Part shown: positions 16,523 through 25,155 of the stretch, piece by piece
Layout: every line of letters starts with the position of its first letter
Numbering within the stretch: the first letter of the stretch is position 1
Assembly: GCF_010727325.1 (NCBI RefSeq)
Contig: NZ_AP022565.1
Location: forward strand, 2,232,001 to 2,296,000
DNA: 64,000 bases
Source: Mycolicibacterium alvei
GTDB lineage: Bacteria; Actinomycetota; Actinomycetes; Mycobacteriales; Mycobacteriaceae
Direction: 5' to 3'
Program-made: the position numbers and the translations under genes
Notes under the pieces: model-generated
What the model was told of the DNA's origin: nothing
What the model saw: the letters and a program-made list of their open reading frames with translations, nothing else
Databases searched by the model: none

Positions 16523-18019
16523 TTAGTCCGTCGTGTAGGCGATCACTTTGGTCTGCAGGTGCTGCTCAAATCCCTCGACGCCGTTCTGCCTGCCGATACC
16601 GCTCATCTTGTAGCCCCCGAACGGTGCATCTGCGGCGTAGAAGATGCCGCCATTGACGTTCACCGAGCCAGTGCGGATACGCCGTGCAACGGCCATCGCA
16701 CGCTCGTACGAGCCCAACACCGTGCCGGCCAGGCCGTATGTCGAGTTGTTGGCCATCTCGACCGCTCCGTCATCGCCGCCGTCGTACGGCGTGATGGTGA
16801 TGACCGGACCGAAGATCTCCTCCTGGAATACCCGGTGATCCGGGCGGACGTCAGCCAGAACTGTTGGTGCGACGAAGAATCCGCGGTCCAGTCCGGCGGG
16901 CGCCCCGCCGCCGACAGTCACCCGTGCGCCTTGCTCCTTGGCCACCTGGATGTAGCCCAGCACCCGGTCGCGCTGTTTTGCCGACACCAACGGGCCGCAG
17001 AAGTTCGCTGGGTCGGCCGGGTCGCCGACGGGCACTCCGCCGAATGTCGCGGTGGCTATCTCCACGGCTTCGTCATAGTATTTGCGCGGCACCAGCATTC
17101 GAGTGGTCAGGGCGCAGCCCTGCCCGGAGTGCATCAACGCGCCGATGCAGCCGGGAACCGTTGCGGCAAGGTCGACATCGTCGAGCAACAGGTAGACCGA
17201 CTTGCCGCCCAACTCGAGCAGATTGCGCTTCATGGTCGGTGCCGTCAGCTGCTGGATCAGTTCCCCGACGGCCGTCGAGCCGGTGAACGAGATCATATCG
17301 ATCCGCGGATCGGTCAGCAGGCGCTGGGCGACATTGTTGTCGGCGGCAGTCACGATGTTCACCACACCCGGTGGGATGTCAGTCTTTTCGGCGATGATGC
17401 GTCCCCAGCGGAGCACGCTCCACGGCGTCTCGATAGCCGGCTTGAGCACCATGGTGTTGCCGGTGGCCAAGATCTGACCGACCTTGTTGGCGACGATCTC
17501 GACCGGAAAATTCCACGGTGTGATCGCACCGACAACGCCCATGGCCTCTTTGACCACCATGCGGTTATAGGGAACACCCATTTTGGCGTCCTCGCCGAGC
17601 TGACGTTCCCAGGCGAACTCCGAGATGTGCTCGGCCGGCCAGCGGATCGCATCGGCCAGCGGCCAGTCCAACTGGGCGATGTACGTCATGCCCAACGGCG
17701 CGCCGGCCTCGGCGACCAACTCGGCGCGCATCTCCTCCTTCTCCTGCTGCAGCGCCTCGTGCAACTGCATCAGACAGTGCTGGCGGAACTCTCGGTTGGT
17801 CGACCAGTCGGTGCTGTCGAAGGCATGCCGGGCCGCGGCGATCGCGGCGTCCATGTCCTCGGCGCCGGCATCGGCGGCGATGCCGAGTACTTCCTCGGTG
17901 GCCGGGTTGATGTTGTCGGCGGTCCGACCGGTCGACGCGTCGCGCAACTGGCCGTCGATGAACAGCCGGGTCTCGGGGTTGAAGTTGACGGTGGCGGCAG
18001 CGATGGGTGAAGCCGTCAT
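16523..18019 (-). CDS. Aldehyde dehydrogenase (NAD(P)-dependent)
   Basis: A 498-aa ALDH. The Rossmann segment PWNFPVEIVANKVG, the general-base region LELGGKS (Glu at about 269) and nucleophile Cys at about residue 302 in SGQGCALTTR are all present. The C-terminal GGYKMSGIGRQNG is typical. It oxidises an aldehyde to an acid, which would then feed a CoA ligase, fitting the P450-alcohol-aldehyde-acid logic of the cluster. It is transcribed from the divergent promoter shared with the ACAD at 18133. Confidence 0.94.
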   Translation of the reverse strand: MTASPIAAATVNFNPETRLFIDGQLRDASTGRTADNINPATEEVLGIAADAGAEDMDAAIAAARHAFDSTDWSTNREFRQHCLMQLHEALQQEKEEMRAELVAEAGAPLGMTYIAQLDWPLADAIRWPAEHISEFAWERQLGEDAKMGVPYNRMVVKEAMGVVGAITPWNFPVEIVANKVGQILATGNTMVLKPAIETPWSVLRWGRIIAEKTDIPPGVVNIVTAADNNVAQRLLTDPRIDMISFTGSTAVGELIQQLTAPTMKRNLLELGGKSVYLLLDDVDLAATVPGCIGALMHSGQGCALTTRMLVPRKYYDEAVEIATATFGGVPVGDPADPANFCGPLVSAKQRDRVLGYIQVAKEQGARVTVGGGAPAGLDRGFFVAPTVLADVRPDHRVFQEEIFGPVITITPYDGGDDGAVEMANNSTYGLAGTVLGSYERAMAVARRIRTGSVNVNGGIFYAADAPFGGYKMSGIGRQNGVEGFEQHLQTKVIAYTTD

Positions 18020-18061
18020 TGGCGGTCCCTCTCCTGGAAGTGTCAGCGTGGGCTATTGTAG

Positions 18062-18082
18062 CGGTTTATAGATAACTGTTTA
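18062..18082. promoter_or_regulatory. ACAGTTA-type element in divergent promoter
   Basis: On the minus strand the site reads AACAGTTATCTATAAACC. It lies in the 113-base gap between the ALDH (minus) and ACAD (plus) genes. The same ACAGTTA core followed by AT-rich sequence precedes the amidohydrolase (4061), the GntR gene (21554) and the decayed GntR gene (37163). It is a candidate GntR operator by inference. Confidence 0.4.
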
Positions 18083-18132
18083 GCGGATTCAGTTTCCTTT
18101 CTGAGTCCTTGACCCAATGAAGGGGGACCCGG

Positions 18133-19335
18133 TTGACCGCCCCTGCAGACAGCGCCGTAACCGGCCGCCGTCACGACGAATATGTCGCCCAAGTCGCGGT
18201 GTACCGCCAGGAGTTCCGGCGATACCTGTGTGAGCTGGACACGGCCGATCAATGGCGCTCGGCCGCGTTCACCAGCGCTGAGGACGGCCTGGCCCACGAC
18301 GCCACGGTGATGGCCCGGCTGTACGCCGACGGCTGGAACCGGTACGGCTGGCCGGAGTCCGCAGGAGGCCTGGGCGGCAACGAAATACACCGCGCGGTGT
18401 ACTACGAGGAACTCGGCCATGCGATGCTGCCGATCCCGGCCCAGCACTGGACGTTGGAGACGCTCGGGCCGGCCCTGCTGAAGTTCGCGCCGCACCTGGG
18501 CGCGCAGTACCTGCCCGGCTACCTCAGCGGCGCGGAATGGTGGGGGCAGAGCTTCTCCGAGCCGGAGTCCGGCAGCGACCTGGCCACTCTGCGCACGCGC
18601 GCGGTCGACGACGGCACCGGTGGGTTCGTCATCAACGGCCAGAAGATCTGGACCAGCCAGGGGCCGACCGCCGCGCGCCTGCTGGCGCTGGTGCGCACCG
18701 GTGCACCGGAGAGCCGCCACCGCGGGCTGACCATGATGATGGTCGACGCCGACGCACCGGGAGTCACGATCCGCCCGATCGCACTGGCCAGCGGACGCCG
18801 TGAATTGGCCGAGGTGTTCTTCGATGACGTCCGCGTCGACCGCGCGCGGGTGGTCGGCGACGTCGACGGCGGCTGGGCCGTGGCGATGCACCTCATGCAG
18901 TACGAACGCGGCATGTACGGCTACGCCGTGCTCAACAAGGTGCTCACCGAGTTGGGCCGCCTGCGAGAAGACATGGTCACGGCAGGTGCCACCGATGCGC
19001 AGCGCCAGCGCTTCGCCCGGGTGTATGTCGACGTGGCGGCCGCGCAGGCCCGTACCGCTACCACTGTGCGCCGACTCGCCGCGGGTGAGGCGGTCGGCGC
19101 GGACAGCAGCATCGACAAGCTGCTGTTCGGCCGGGCCGAGAAGGAGGTCAACGACCTCATCTTGGACATCAACCGCGCACACATGCTCGCGGGCACCGGA
19201 GGCGCGGCGCTGAACACCGCGCGCGCCGAGTGGTGGTATTCGCGAGCCGCGACGGTGATGGGCGGCACAGCCGAAGTGCAGCGCGGCATCATCGCCGACC
19301 ACCTGCTCGGCCTCCCGAAGGAGAGGGGTAAATGA
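18133..19335 (+). CDS. Acyl-CoA dehydrogenase, catalytic-type (alpha) subunit
   Basis: ACAD of 400 aa. It has SFSEPESGSDLATL, INGQKIWTSQG and MQYERGMYG, with the probable catalytic Glu at about residue 258, and TVMGGTAEVQRGI near the end. It starts at TTG with AGGGGGA upstream. The stop overlaps the next ACAD in ATGA, the usual arrangement for a heteromeric pair such as FadE28-FadE29. The next gene lacks the Glu, supporting an alpha2-beta2 enzyme acting on a bulky acyl-CoA. Confidence 0.92.
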   Translation: MTAPADSAVTGRRHDEYVAQVAVYRQEFRRYLCELDTADQWRSAAFTSAEDGLAHDATVMARLYADGWNRYGWPESAGGLGGNEIHRAVYYEELGHAMLPIPAQHWTLETLGPALLKFAPHLGAQYLPGYLSGAEWWGQSFSEPESGSDLATLRTRAVDDGTGGFVINGQKIWTSQGPTAARLLALVRTGAPESRHRGLTMMMVDADAPGVTIRPIALASGRRELAEVFFDDVRVDRARVVGDVDGGWAVAMHLMQYERGMYGYAVLNKVLTELGRLREDMVTAGATDAQRQRFARVYVDVAAAQARTATTVRRLAAGEAVGADSSIDKLLFGRAEKEVNDLILDINRAHMLAGTGGAALNTARAEWWYSRAATVMGGTAEVQRGIIADHLLGLPKERGK

Positions 19336-20312
19336 CCGACGAATCGTGGCCGATGGTCGAGGTGGCGGTATTCCGTCTGTTCGACGAGCTGGCCGGCAAG
19401 GGCACCCCCCAGCACGTGGCGATCGGCCCGCGGCTCGCCGACCTGGGCTGGTCGGATATCGAGGCCGAGTACCCGGTCGAGGCGTGCGAGTTGCTGTTCC
19501 GCGCCCAGGGGCGATCGCTGGCGCTCACCGACTGCCTGGACCGCGTCATGCTGGCCGAGTTGGCCGGTGTGCTCGACGAGCGTGTCGATCACGTCCTGCT
19601 GCCCGATCTGGCCCGTGGACATGTTCCGGGTTCCAACCAAGGCCAGGTGTCTGGCATCGTGCTCGGCCCGCTCGAAGGCCGATTGATGGTCCCGGTATCT
19701 GGGCCGATGGGAACCGTGTCACTCGGTGTGGTCGACACGTCACGGCTACACGGCGAGCGGCTGGACACCTTCGACGCGTCGGCGTTCTGGACTCGGGTCA
19801 GCGGACCCCTGGATGCCACCCTGGTCGAGGCGTCGGCCCAGTGGAACCAGGCCGTCGCCGCGGCGCAGCGTGCGCTCGCTACTGAGCTGGTGGCACTGGC
19901 AGAGCAGGCGCTGCACATTGCGGTCGAACACGTCAGCGTGCGCGTGCAGTTCGGCGGACCGATCGGATCGTTCCAGTCGCCCCGACATGCACTCGCCGAC
20001 GCGTCGGCTGTGCTGGCCGGCGCGCGGGCCCTCCTCGGGGAATCGTGGCGGTATGGCGGCCAGCTGTCAGCGGTGACAGCGAAGTCGGCGGCCGGACGGG
20101 CACACCGCGCGGTCAGCGATGTGGCTTTACAAGTGTGCGGTGCGATCGGCCTGACCGCCGAGCACGATCTGCACCGCTACGTCACGCGCGGCTTCCAGCT
20201 GGATGCGCTGTGCGGTTCACATGATCAGCTCGAGTCGTTCCTGGGCGAACAACTCTTCGAGACCTACGGCCCAGGCTGCGCGCTACCCGCCGTCGTCACC
20301 TGGGCCAACTGA
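19332..20312 (+). CDS. Acyl-CoA dehydrogenase family protein, non-catalytic (beta) subunit
   Basis: A 326-aa ACAD-fold protein, shorter than usual. Its C-terminal half keeps VSVRVQFGGPIGSFQSPRHALAD-like FAD/dimer contacts and QVCGAIGLTAEHDLH, but no Glu-Arg catalytic motif and a reduced N-terminal domain. ATGA overlap with the catalytic ACAD at 18133 indicates stoichiometric co-translation. It is the expected beta subunit of an alpha2-beta2 enzyme. Confidence 0.88.
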   Translation: MTDESWPMVEVAVFRLFDELAGKGTPQHVAIGPRLADLGWSDIEAEYPVEACELLFRAQGRSLALTDCLDRVMLAELAGVLDERVDHVLLPDLARGHVPGSNQGQVSGIVLGPLEGRLMVPVSGPMGTVSLGVVDTSRLHGERLDTFDASAFWTRVSGPLDATLVEASAQWNQAVAAAQRALATELVALAEQALHIAVEHVSVRVQFGGPIGSFQSPRHALADASAVLAGARALLGESWRYGGQLSAVTAKSAAGRAHRAVSDVALQVCGAIGLTAEHDLHRYVTRGFQLDALCGSHDQLESFLGEQLFETYGPGCALPAVVTWAN

Positions 20313-20335
20313 CCTGCCGAGCAGAGGGAAAGTAC

Positions 20336-21478
20336 ATGCGCCGCAACATCTTCGAGGAAGTACACGATGACTTCCGGGCTACCGCACGAGCATTCTTCGA
20401 ACGGGAATGCGTCCCGAACGTCGAGAAGTGGGAGAAGGACGGCAAGGTCAGCCGCGAGGCCTGGCTGGCCGCAGGCGAACACGGCTTGATCGGCTGGGAG
20501 TTCGACGAAAAGTACGGCGGATTGGGTGTCAAGGATTTCCGGTTCAACCAGATCATCTCCGAGGAGATGTTCCTGACCGGGTCCGTCGGCATCGGCTTGG
20601 GCGTGCAGAACGACATCCTGATGCCGTACCTGAACAACCTCACCACCGACGAACAAAAACAACGGTGGCTGCCCAAGTTCATCGCCGGCGAGTACATCGG
20701 CTCCATCGCGATGTCCGAACCCGCGGCCGGATCGGATCTGGCAGGCATCAAGACCACGGCCCGCGACGAAGGCGATCACTGGGTGGTCAACGGCCAGAAA
20801 ACCTTCATCAGCAACGGTCTGCTGTCCAAACTCGTGCTCACCGCGGTCAAGACAGACCCGTCCGCAAGGCACAAGGGCATCAGCCTGCTGATGATCGAAG
20901 ACGGTATGGAGGGGTTCACCCGCGGCCGCAAGCTCGACAAGATCGGCCAGTACTCCGCCGACACCGCCGAACTGTTCTTCGAGGACGTCAAGGTCCCCAA
21001 GGAGAACCTCGTCGGTGAACTCAACCGCGGCTTCTACCATCTGGTGTCGAACCTCCCCAGCGAACGGGTCGGCGTGGCCTGTTACGCGCTGCCCGCTGCC
21101 CGCCGTGCGCTCGATCTGACCAAGGCCTACGCGTTGGAGCGCACCGCGTTCGGCCAGCCGATCGGCAAGTTCCAGGTCAACCGGCACTTCCTGGCCGAGA
21201 TGCAGACCAAGCTCGACGCCGCCCAGACCTATCTGGATCAGTGCGTGCTGTCAGTCAACGACGGCACTCTGAGCGATCAGGACGCTGCCGGATTGAAGTG
21301 GTGGACCTCGGAAGTCCAGTGGGAGATCATCGACCGCTGTTTGCAGATGTACGGCGGATACGGCTACATCAACGAGTACGAGGTAGCCAGGCTCTGGCGT
21401 GACTCGCGGGTCCAGCGACTGTACGCAGGCACCACCGAGATCATGAAAGATCTCATGGGTCGGGCGATGGGGTACTAG
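20336..21478 (+). CDS. Acyl-CoA dehydrogenase (long-chain/isovaleryl type)
   Basis: ACAD of 380 aa, probably a homotetramer. SMSEPAAGSDLAG is preceded by IAGEYIGSI; LPSERVGVACY places the catalytic Glu at about residue 243 as in long-chain and isovaleryl-CoA dehydrogenases. ALERTAFGQPIGKFQ and LYAGTTEIMKDL complete the signature. It starts 23 bases after the ACAD pair and ends before the GntR promoter. It would act on a short or medium chain acyl-CoA of the same pathway. Confidence 0.93.
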   Translation: MRRNIFEEVHDDFRATARAFFERECVPNVEKWEKDGKVSREAWLAAGEHGLIGWEFDEKYGGLGVKDFRFNQIISEEMFLTGSVGIGLGVQNDILMPYLNNLTTDEQKQRWLPKFIAGEYIGSIAMSEPAAGSDLAGIKTTARDEGDHWVVNGQKTFISNGLLSKLVLTAVKTDPSARHKGISLLMIEDGMEGFTRGRKLDKIGQYSADTAELFFEDVKVPKENLVGELNRGFYHLVSNLPSERVGVACYALPAARRALDLTKAYALERTAFGQPIGKFQVNRHFLAEMQTKLDAAQTYLDQCVLSVNDGTLSDQDAAGLKWWTSEVQWEIIDRCLQMYGGYGYINEYEVARLWRDSRVQRLYAGTTEIMKDLMGRAMGY

Positions 21479-21552
21479 AGATGCCGCGATGATCTTGGTC
21501 ACGGGCAGGCTGCGTATCCCCGGATCGAGACGAGGATTCGGTTAACCTGCAA

Positions 21553-21570
21553 AACAGTTAATAGATTCAT
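21553..21570 (+). promoter_or_regulatory. ACAGTTA-type element upstream of GntR gene
   Basis: The site reads AACAGTTAATAGATTCAT and lies about 30 bases before the GntR start, next to an 8-base palindrome GGTTAACC at 21540-21547. Matching elements occur at 4061, 18062-18082 and 37163. Position suggests autoregulation. Confidence 0.45.
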
Positions 21571-21596
21571 GCTTTGCACTAACGGTGGAGGTTGCA

Positions 21597-22337
21597 ATGG
21601 AGGTCACCAGTCTTCGGGAGCCGAAGATGGCCGATCGGGTGGCCACGGTGCTGCGCCGGATGTTCATCCGGGGCGAGATCACCGAAGGCACCATGCTGCC
21701 ACCGGAATCCGAACTGATGGAGCGCTTCGGGGTGTCGCGGCCGACCTTGCGGGAAGCATTCCGTGTACTCGAGTCGGAGTCACTCATCCAGGTCCAGCGC
21801 GGTGTGCGAGGCGGTGCCCGCGTCACCCGGCCACGCCGCGAAACGTTGGCCCGCTACGCCGGCCTCATCCTCGAATACGAGGGTGTCACCGTCAAGGACG
21901 TCTACGAAGCCCGGGTAACCCTCGAAGTGCCGATGGTCGAGCAGTTGGCCAAGGACCACGATCCCAAGGTGATTGCCGAGCTCGAGGAGATCGTAGAACG
22001 CGAGTCACAGTTGGAACCGGGCAGCGACGCCGTCGACCAACTCACCGACTTCCACGCCGCGATCTCTCGCTTGTCAGGCAACGCCACGTTGCAGATCGTC
22101 AGCGACATGCTGCATCACATCATCGAAAAGGCCAACCGCTCGTTGCAGCCCACCAAGGGCACGCGCGCCGAACAGGCGGTCCGCCGCTCTGCCAAGACAC
22201 ACCGGATGGTGCTGGACATGATCAAAGCGGGCGATGCGGAAAAGGCCGGCGAACTCTGGAAGAAGCACCTGCAGAAGGCAGAGGAGTTCGTCCTCACCGG
22301 ATCCGAATTGTCGACTGTCGTCGATCTTCTCGAATGA
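21597..22337 (+). CDS. GntR-family transcriptional regulator (FadR/FCD type)
   Basis: A 246-aa repressor-type protein. The N-terminal winged helix has PPESELMERFGVSRPTLREA and the wing VRGGARV. The C-terminal FCD domain is all-helical, with metal/ligand-binding elements YEARVTLE, DFHAAI and SAKTHRMVLD. It would sense an acyl-CoA or carboxylate intermediate and control the flanking operons. The ATG at 21597 has GGAGG five to ten bases upstream; a GTG at 21585 is less likely. Its stop overlaps the thioesterase start in ATGA. Confidence 0.93.
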   Translation: MEVTSLREPKMADRVATVLRRMFIRGEITEGTMLPPESELMERFGVSRPTLREAFRVLESESLIQVQRGVRGGARVTRPRRETLARYAGLILEYEGVTVKDVYEARVTLEVPMVEQLAKDHDPKVIAELEEIVERESQLEPGSDAVDQLTDFHAAISRLSGNATLQIVSDMLHHIIEKANRSLQPTKGTRAEQAVRRSAKTHRMVLDMIKAGDAEKAGELWKKHLQKAEEFVLTGSELSTVVDLLE

Positions 22338-23155
22338 CAGGGGTAGACGAACGTCCCACCGAGTATGATCTGGAGACGCCGGACTCCATTCAGGTGCGGT
22401 TCGGGATCGAGTACCTCGAATCGCGACCGGACGAATGTACCGCGGTGTACTCGATGCCGATGGAACGCTTCCGTAACCCCGTCACTGGTGCACCAACGGT
22501 CGGGCCGTTGGCCATCCTGGTCGACGCAGCAGGCGGGATCGTCAACCATTACCGCCGCCCCACCGGCCAGTGGACGGTGTCGTCGGAGTTGTCGCTGGAG
22601 CTCAACCATGATGACATCCGAGATCTCGACGGATCCGTGATCGCAAGCGCACGTACCCTCGGCCCATCAGGGTCCGCATCGCTGTCAATCTGCACGCTGA
22701 CCTACCGAGGCTCCGTCATCGGCGGCGGTACGGTTCGGTCTTTCTTCATACCGGCTGATGGGGTACTCACCGAACGGCCACCGGAGACGTTGCAATGCGG
22801 TGCCGAGACCACGTTGGCGGACTTGATGGCTTTGGAGGTCCGCCGAGACGCCGGCGATTGCGTACTGGCGCAGCGTGTCGACCCCAACTTGAACAACGAC
22901 ATCGGCATCGTGCATGGCGGTGTGGCGGCGGCCGGGCTCGAACTCGCCGCGTCAGCGGCGATCAATGGGACCGACGGAGCGCTGCGGACGGGCTCGTTAC
23001 GGGTGAACTTCCTGCGCCCGTTCTTCGCCGGGACGGAGTCCCGCTACGTGGGCACTCCGCTACGGGCGGGCCGCAATACGGGCGTCGGCGACGCGCAGGC
23101 CATCGGTGACGACGGGAAGGTGGCGGTCACCGCGCGGGTGACCGCCTACCGCTGA
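22334..23155 (+). CDS. PaaI-type double-hotdog thioesterase
   Basis: A 273-aa protein with two hotdog folds. The first covers about residues 1-130 and contains GPLAILVDAAGGIVNHY; the second, about 150-273, has DIGIVHGGVAAAGLE with the HGG motif of PaaI/acyl-CoA thioesterases. It probably hydrolyses accumulating acyl-CoAs to free CoA. It is coupled to the GntR gene through ATGA and ends a plus-strand operon, nine bases from a convergent crotonase gene. Confidence 0.85.
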   Translation: MTGVDERPTEYDLETPDSIQVRFGIEYLESRPDECTAVYSMPMERFRNPVTGAPTVGPLAILVDAAGGIVNHYRRPTGQWTVSSELSLELNHDDIRDLDGSVIASARTLGPSGSASLSICTLTYRGSVIGGGTVRSFFIPADGVLTERPPETLQCGAETTLADLMALEVRRDAGDCVLAQRVDPNLNNDIGIVHGGVAAAGLELAASAAINGTDGALRTGSLRVNFLRPFFAGTESRYVGTPLRAGRNTGVGDAQAIGDDGKVAVTARVTAYR

Positions 23156-23163
23156 TTTGATCC

Positions 23164-23982
23164 CTACTTCTTGGAGTCCTTGGAGCGGGACCGGAAAGCA
23201 GCCACTCGTTCCTTGAACTCCGGTGTCGAGAACGAGGTCAATTCCTCGGCCAGTGCGTATTCCAGCACACCGTGCGCCGCTCGTGACAGGTGCATGTTGA
23301 GCGCCACCTTCGACGACCGCAGAGCCTGCGGCGGCAGGGCGGCCAGTCGCTCGCCGAGCGCCAGTGCCTCATCGAGCACCGCGTCATCATTGACCACCTT
23401 GGTGACCAGGTTCAGCTTCTCCGCTATCGGCGCGGTAATCCGATCACCAAGCAGCACATATTCCTTGGCCTTCATCATGCCGACCAGTAGGGGCAGCATC
23501 GCCGCACCACCGTCACCGGCGGTCAGTCCGACCGCGACATGCGGATCGGCCAGATAGCTGTTCTCCCCCATGACCAGCAGATCGGACAGCAGGGCGATCG
23601 AGCAGCCCAGCCCCACGGCAGGCCCGTTGACCGCGGACACCAGTGGCTTGGGGAAGTTGATCACCTCGAGAAAGACCGTCCGCGCTTCGTGTATCTGGAA
23701 TGCCCGCGCGGCCTCGTCCTCGATCAGGCGACCGAACATCACCATGTCGCCGCCGGCCGAGAAGGCCTTGCCAACCCCGGTGGTCACGACCGCGCGCACG
23801 TCGTCATCGGCGTCGAGCACCCGCCAGATGGTGGCGAACGCATGGTGCACCTCTTCGGTGACGGCGTTGAGCGCCTCGGGGCGGTTGATGCTCACGACGT
23901 GTACGTTGCCGCGCTTCTCCACCAGCAGCCACGGGGCGAACTGTTCGTAGCCGGCTAGCGTGGCGATCTCGGATGTCGTCAT
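23164..23982 (-). CDS. Enoyl-CoA hydratase/isomerase (crotonase) family
   Basis: Crotonase of 272 aa. The oxyanion-hole segments GKAFSAGGDMVMFG and AVNGPAVGLGCSIALLSDL are clear, and VGLTAGDGGAAMLPLLVG covers the region with the second catalytic position, where the usual acidic residue is an Asp/Gly stretch. It would hydrate or isomerise an unsaturated CoA ester from the ACAD steps. It is 12 bases downstream of the thiolase gene in the same operon. Confidence 0.92.
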   Translation of the reverse strand: MTTSEIATLAGYEQFAPWLLVEKRGNVHVVSINRPEALNAVTEEVHHAFATIWRVLDADDDVRAVVTTGVGKAFSAGGDMVMFGRLIEDEAARAFQIHEARTVFLEVINFPKPLVSAVNGPAVGLGCSIALLSDLLVMGENSYLADPHVAVGLTAGDGGAAMLPLLVGMMKAKEYVLLGDRITAPIAEKLNLVTKVVNDDAVLDEALALGERLAALPPQALRSSKVALNMHLSRAAHGVLEYALAEELTSFSTPEFKERVAAFRSRSKDSKK

Positions 23983-23994
23983 TGTGGTGTCCCG

Positions 23995-25155
23995 TCAGTT
24001 CTTCTGGTTGGAAAGGATGGTGACCGCGGAGACCGCGGTCGGGCCGCCGATGTTGTGCGCCAAGGCCACTCGCGCACCGTCGACCTGATTCTCGGCTTCA
24101 CCACGAAGTTGGTTGAACAGTTCGTAGCATTGCGCGACGCCGGTAGCGCCGGGCGGGTGTCCCTTGGCCTTCAAGCCACCGCTGGGATTGATCGGCATCG
24201 CCCCACCGACGTAGTGCTCACGCCCCTCGACCAGTTTGTACGCCTCGAATCGCTCGGCGAACCCGAGGTCCTCGTAACTGATCAACTCGACCCCGGTGAA
24301 GCAGTCGTGGACCTCGGCCACGTCGATGTCGCGGGGTGTCACGCCGGCCATCTCCATCGCGGTCTTCGCGGCGCGCACCGTCGGGGGGAAGGTCGTCATA
24401 TCGGCCTTATGTTGATGCATCACCCGATCCATACCCAGACCGACGCCGCGCACCCAGACCGGTCGGTCGGTGTAGCGGTCCACGACCTCCTCGGCGGCGA
24501 GGATGACCGCCGCCGCGCCGTCACTCTGCGGGGTGCAGTCATACAGCCCGAACGGCTCCACCACGATCGGCGCGGACAACGCCTGCTCGACGGTGATCTC
24601 GTACCGCAGTTGGGCTTTCGGATTCTTCAGCGCGTGGAAGTGGTTCTTCACCGCGACCATCGCCATGTGCTCCTTGGTTGCCTGCGACTCATGCAGGTAC
24701 CGATTGACGTGCAGCGCGAAGTTGGCGGGCGCCACCAGCCCCAACGGATAGTCCCAGGCGTTGTCACGGGTCATCGCCGCCCAGTCCCAGAACGTGGTGT
24801 TGGACGCGGTCTCCCTCACCTTGTCTGCACCGACCACCAGCACTACGTCATACAGACCCGAGGCGATCGCCAGAGTGCCGTTGCGGATCGCGTCATTACC
24901 AGTGGCACAGGCATTCTCGACGCGGGTGACCGGGATGTCGGTGAGGTCGAGGGTGTCGGCCAGGATCCCCGACGGGAATCCGTCGGTAGTGGACAACTCG
25001 CCGAACCAGGCGGCCTCGATGTCCGACTTCTTGATGCCCTTGTCGACGTTGGCGACGCATTCTGCGTAGGCCATCGGGATGAGGTCTTTGATGCCGAGCG
25101 CGAAGTGCTCGGCGAACGGGGTCATCCCCGCCCCGACCATGGCGACTCTTCTCAT
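23995..25155 (-). CDS. SCP2-type thiolase / lipid-transfer-protein family acyltransferase
   Basis: A 386-aa thiolase-fold protein. ENACATG puts the nucleophilic Cys at about residue 83; VHDCFTGVE, GHPPGATG and LAHNIGGP are the other conserved loops. This class includes thiolases and the retro-aldolases (Ltp2-like) of sterol side-chain degradation. Its ATG overlaps the stop of a protein with an OB-fold (DUF35) tail, the known partner domain of such enzymes. Thiolysis is favoured because Cys83 is retained, but aldol cleavage is possible. Confidence 0.9.
   Translation of the reverse strand: MRRVAMVGAGMTPFAEHFALGIKDLIPMAYAECVANVDKGIKKSDIEAAWFGELSTTDGFPSGILADTLDLTDIPVTRVENACATGNDAIRNGTLAIASGLYDVVLVVGADKVRETASNTTFWDWAAMTRDNAWDYPLGLVAPANFALHVNRYLHESQATKEHMAMVAVKNHFHALKNPKAQLRYEITVEQALSAPIVVEPFGLYDCTPQSDGAAAVILAAEEVVDRYTDRPVWVRGVGLGMDRVMHQHKADMTTFPPTVRAAKTAMEMAGVTPRDIDVAEVHDCFTGVELISYEDLGFAERFEAYKLVEGREHYVGGAMPINPSGGLKAKGHPPGATGVAQCYELFNQLRGEAENQVDGARVALAHNIGGPTAVSAVTILSNQKN

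Noticed and set aside
16100..18010. 636-codon open frame on the plus strand
   Set aside because: It is antisense to SDR and aldehyde dehydrogenase genes with complete motifs; the long frame reflects GC-rich codon bias.
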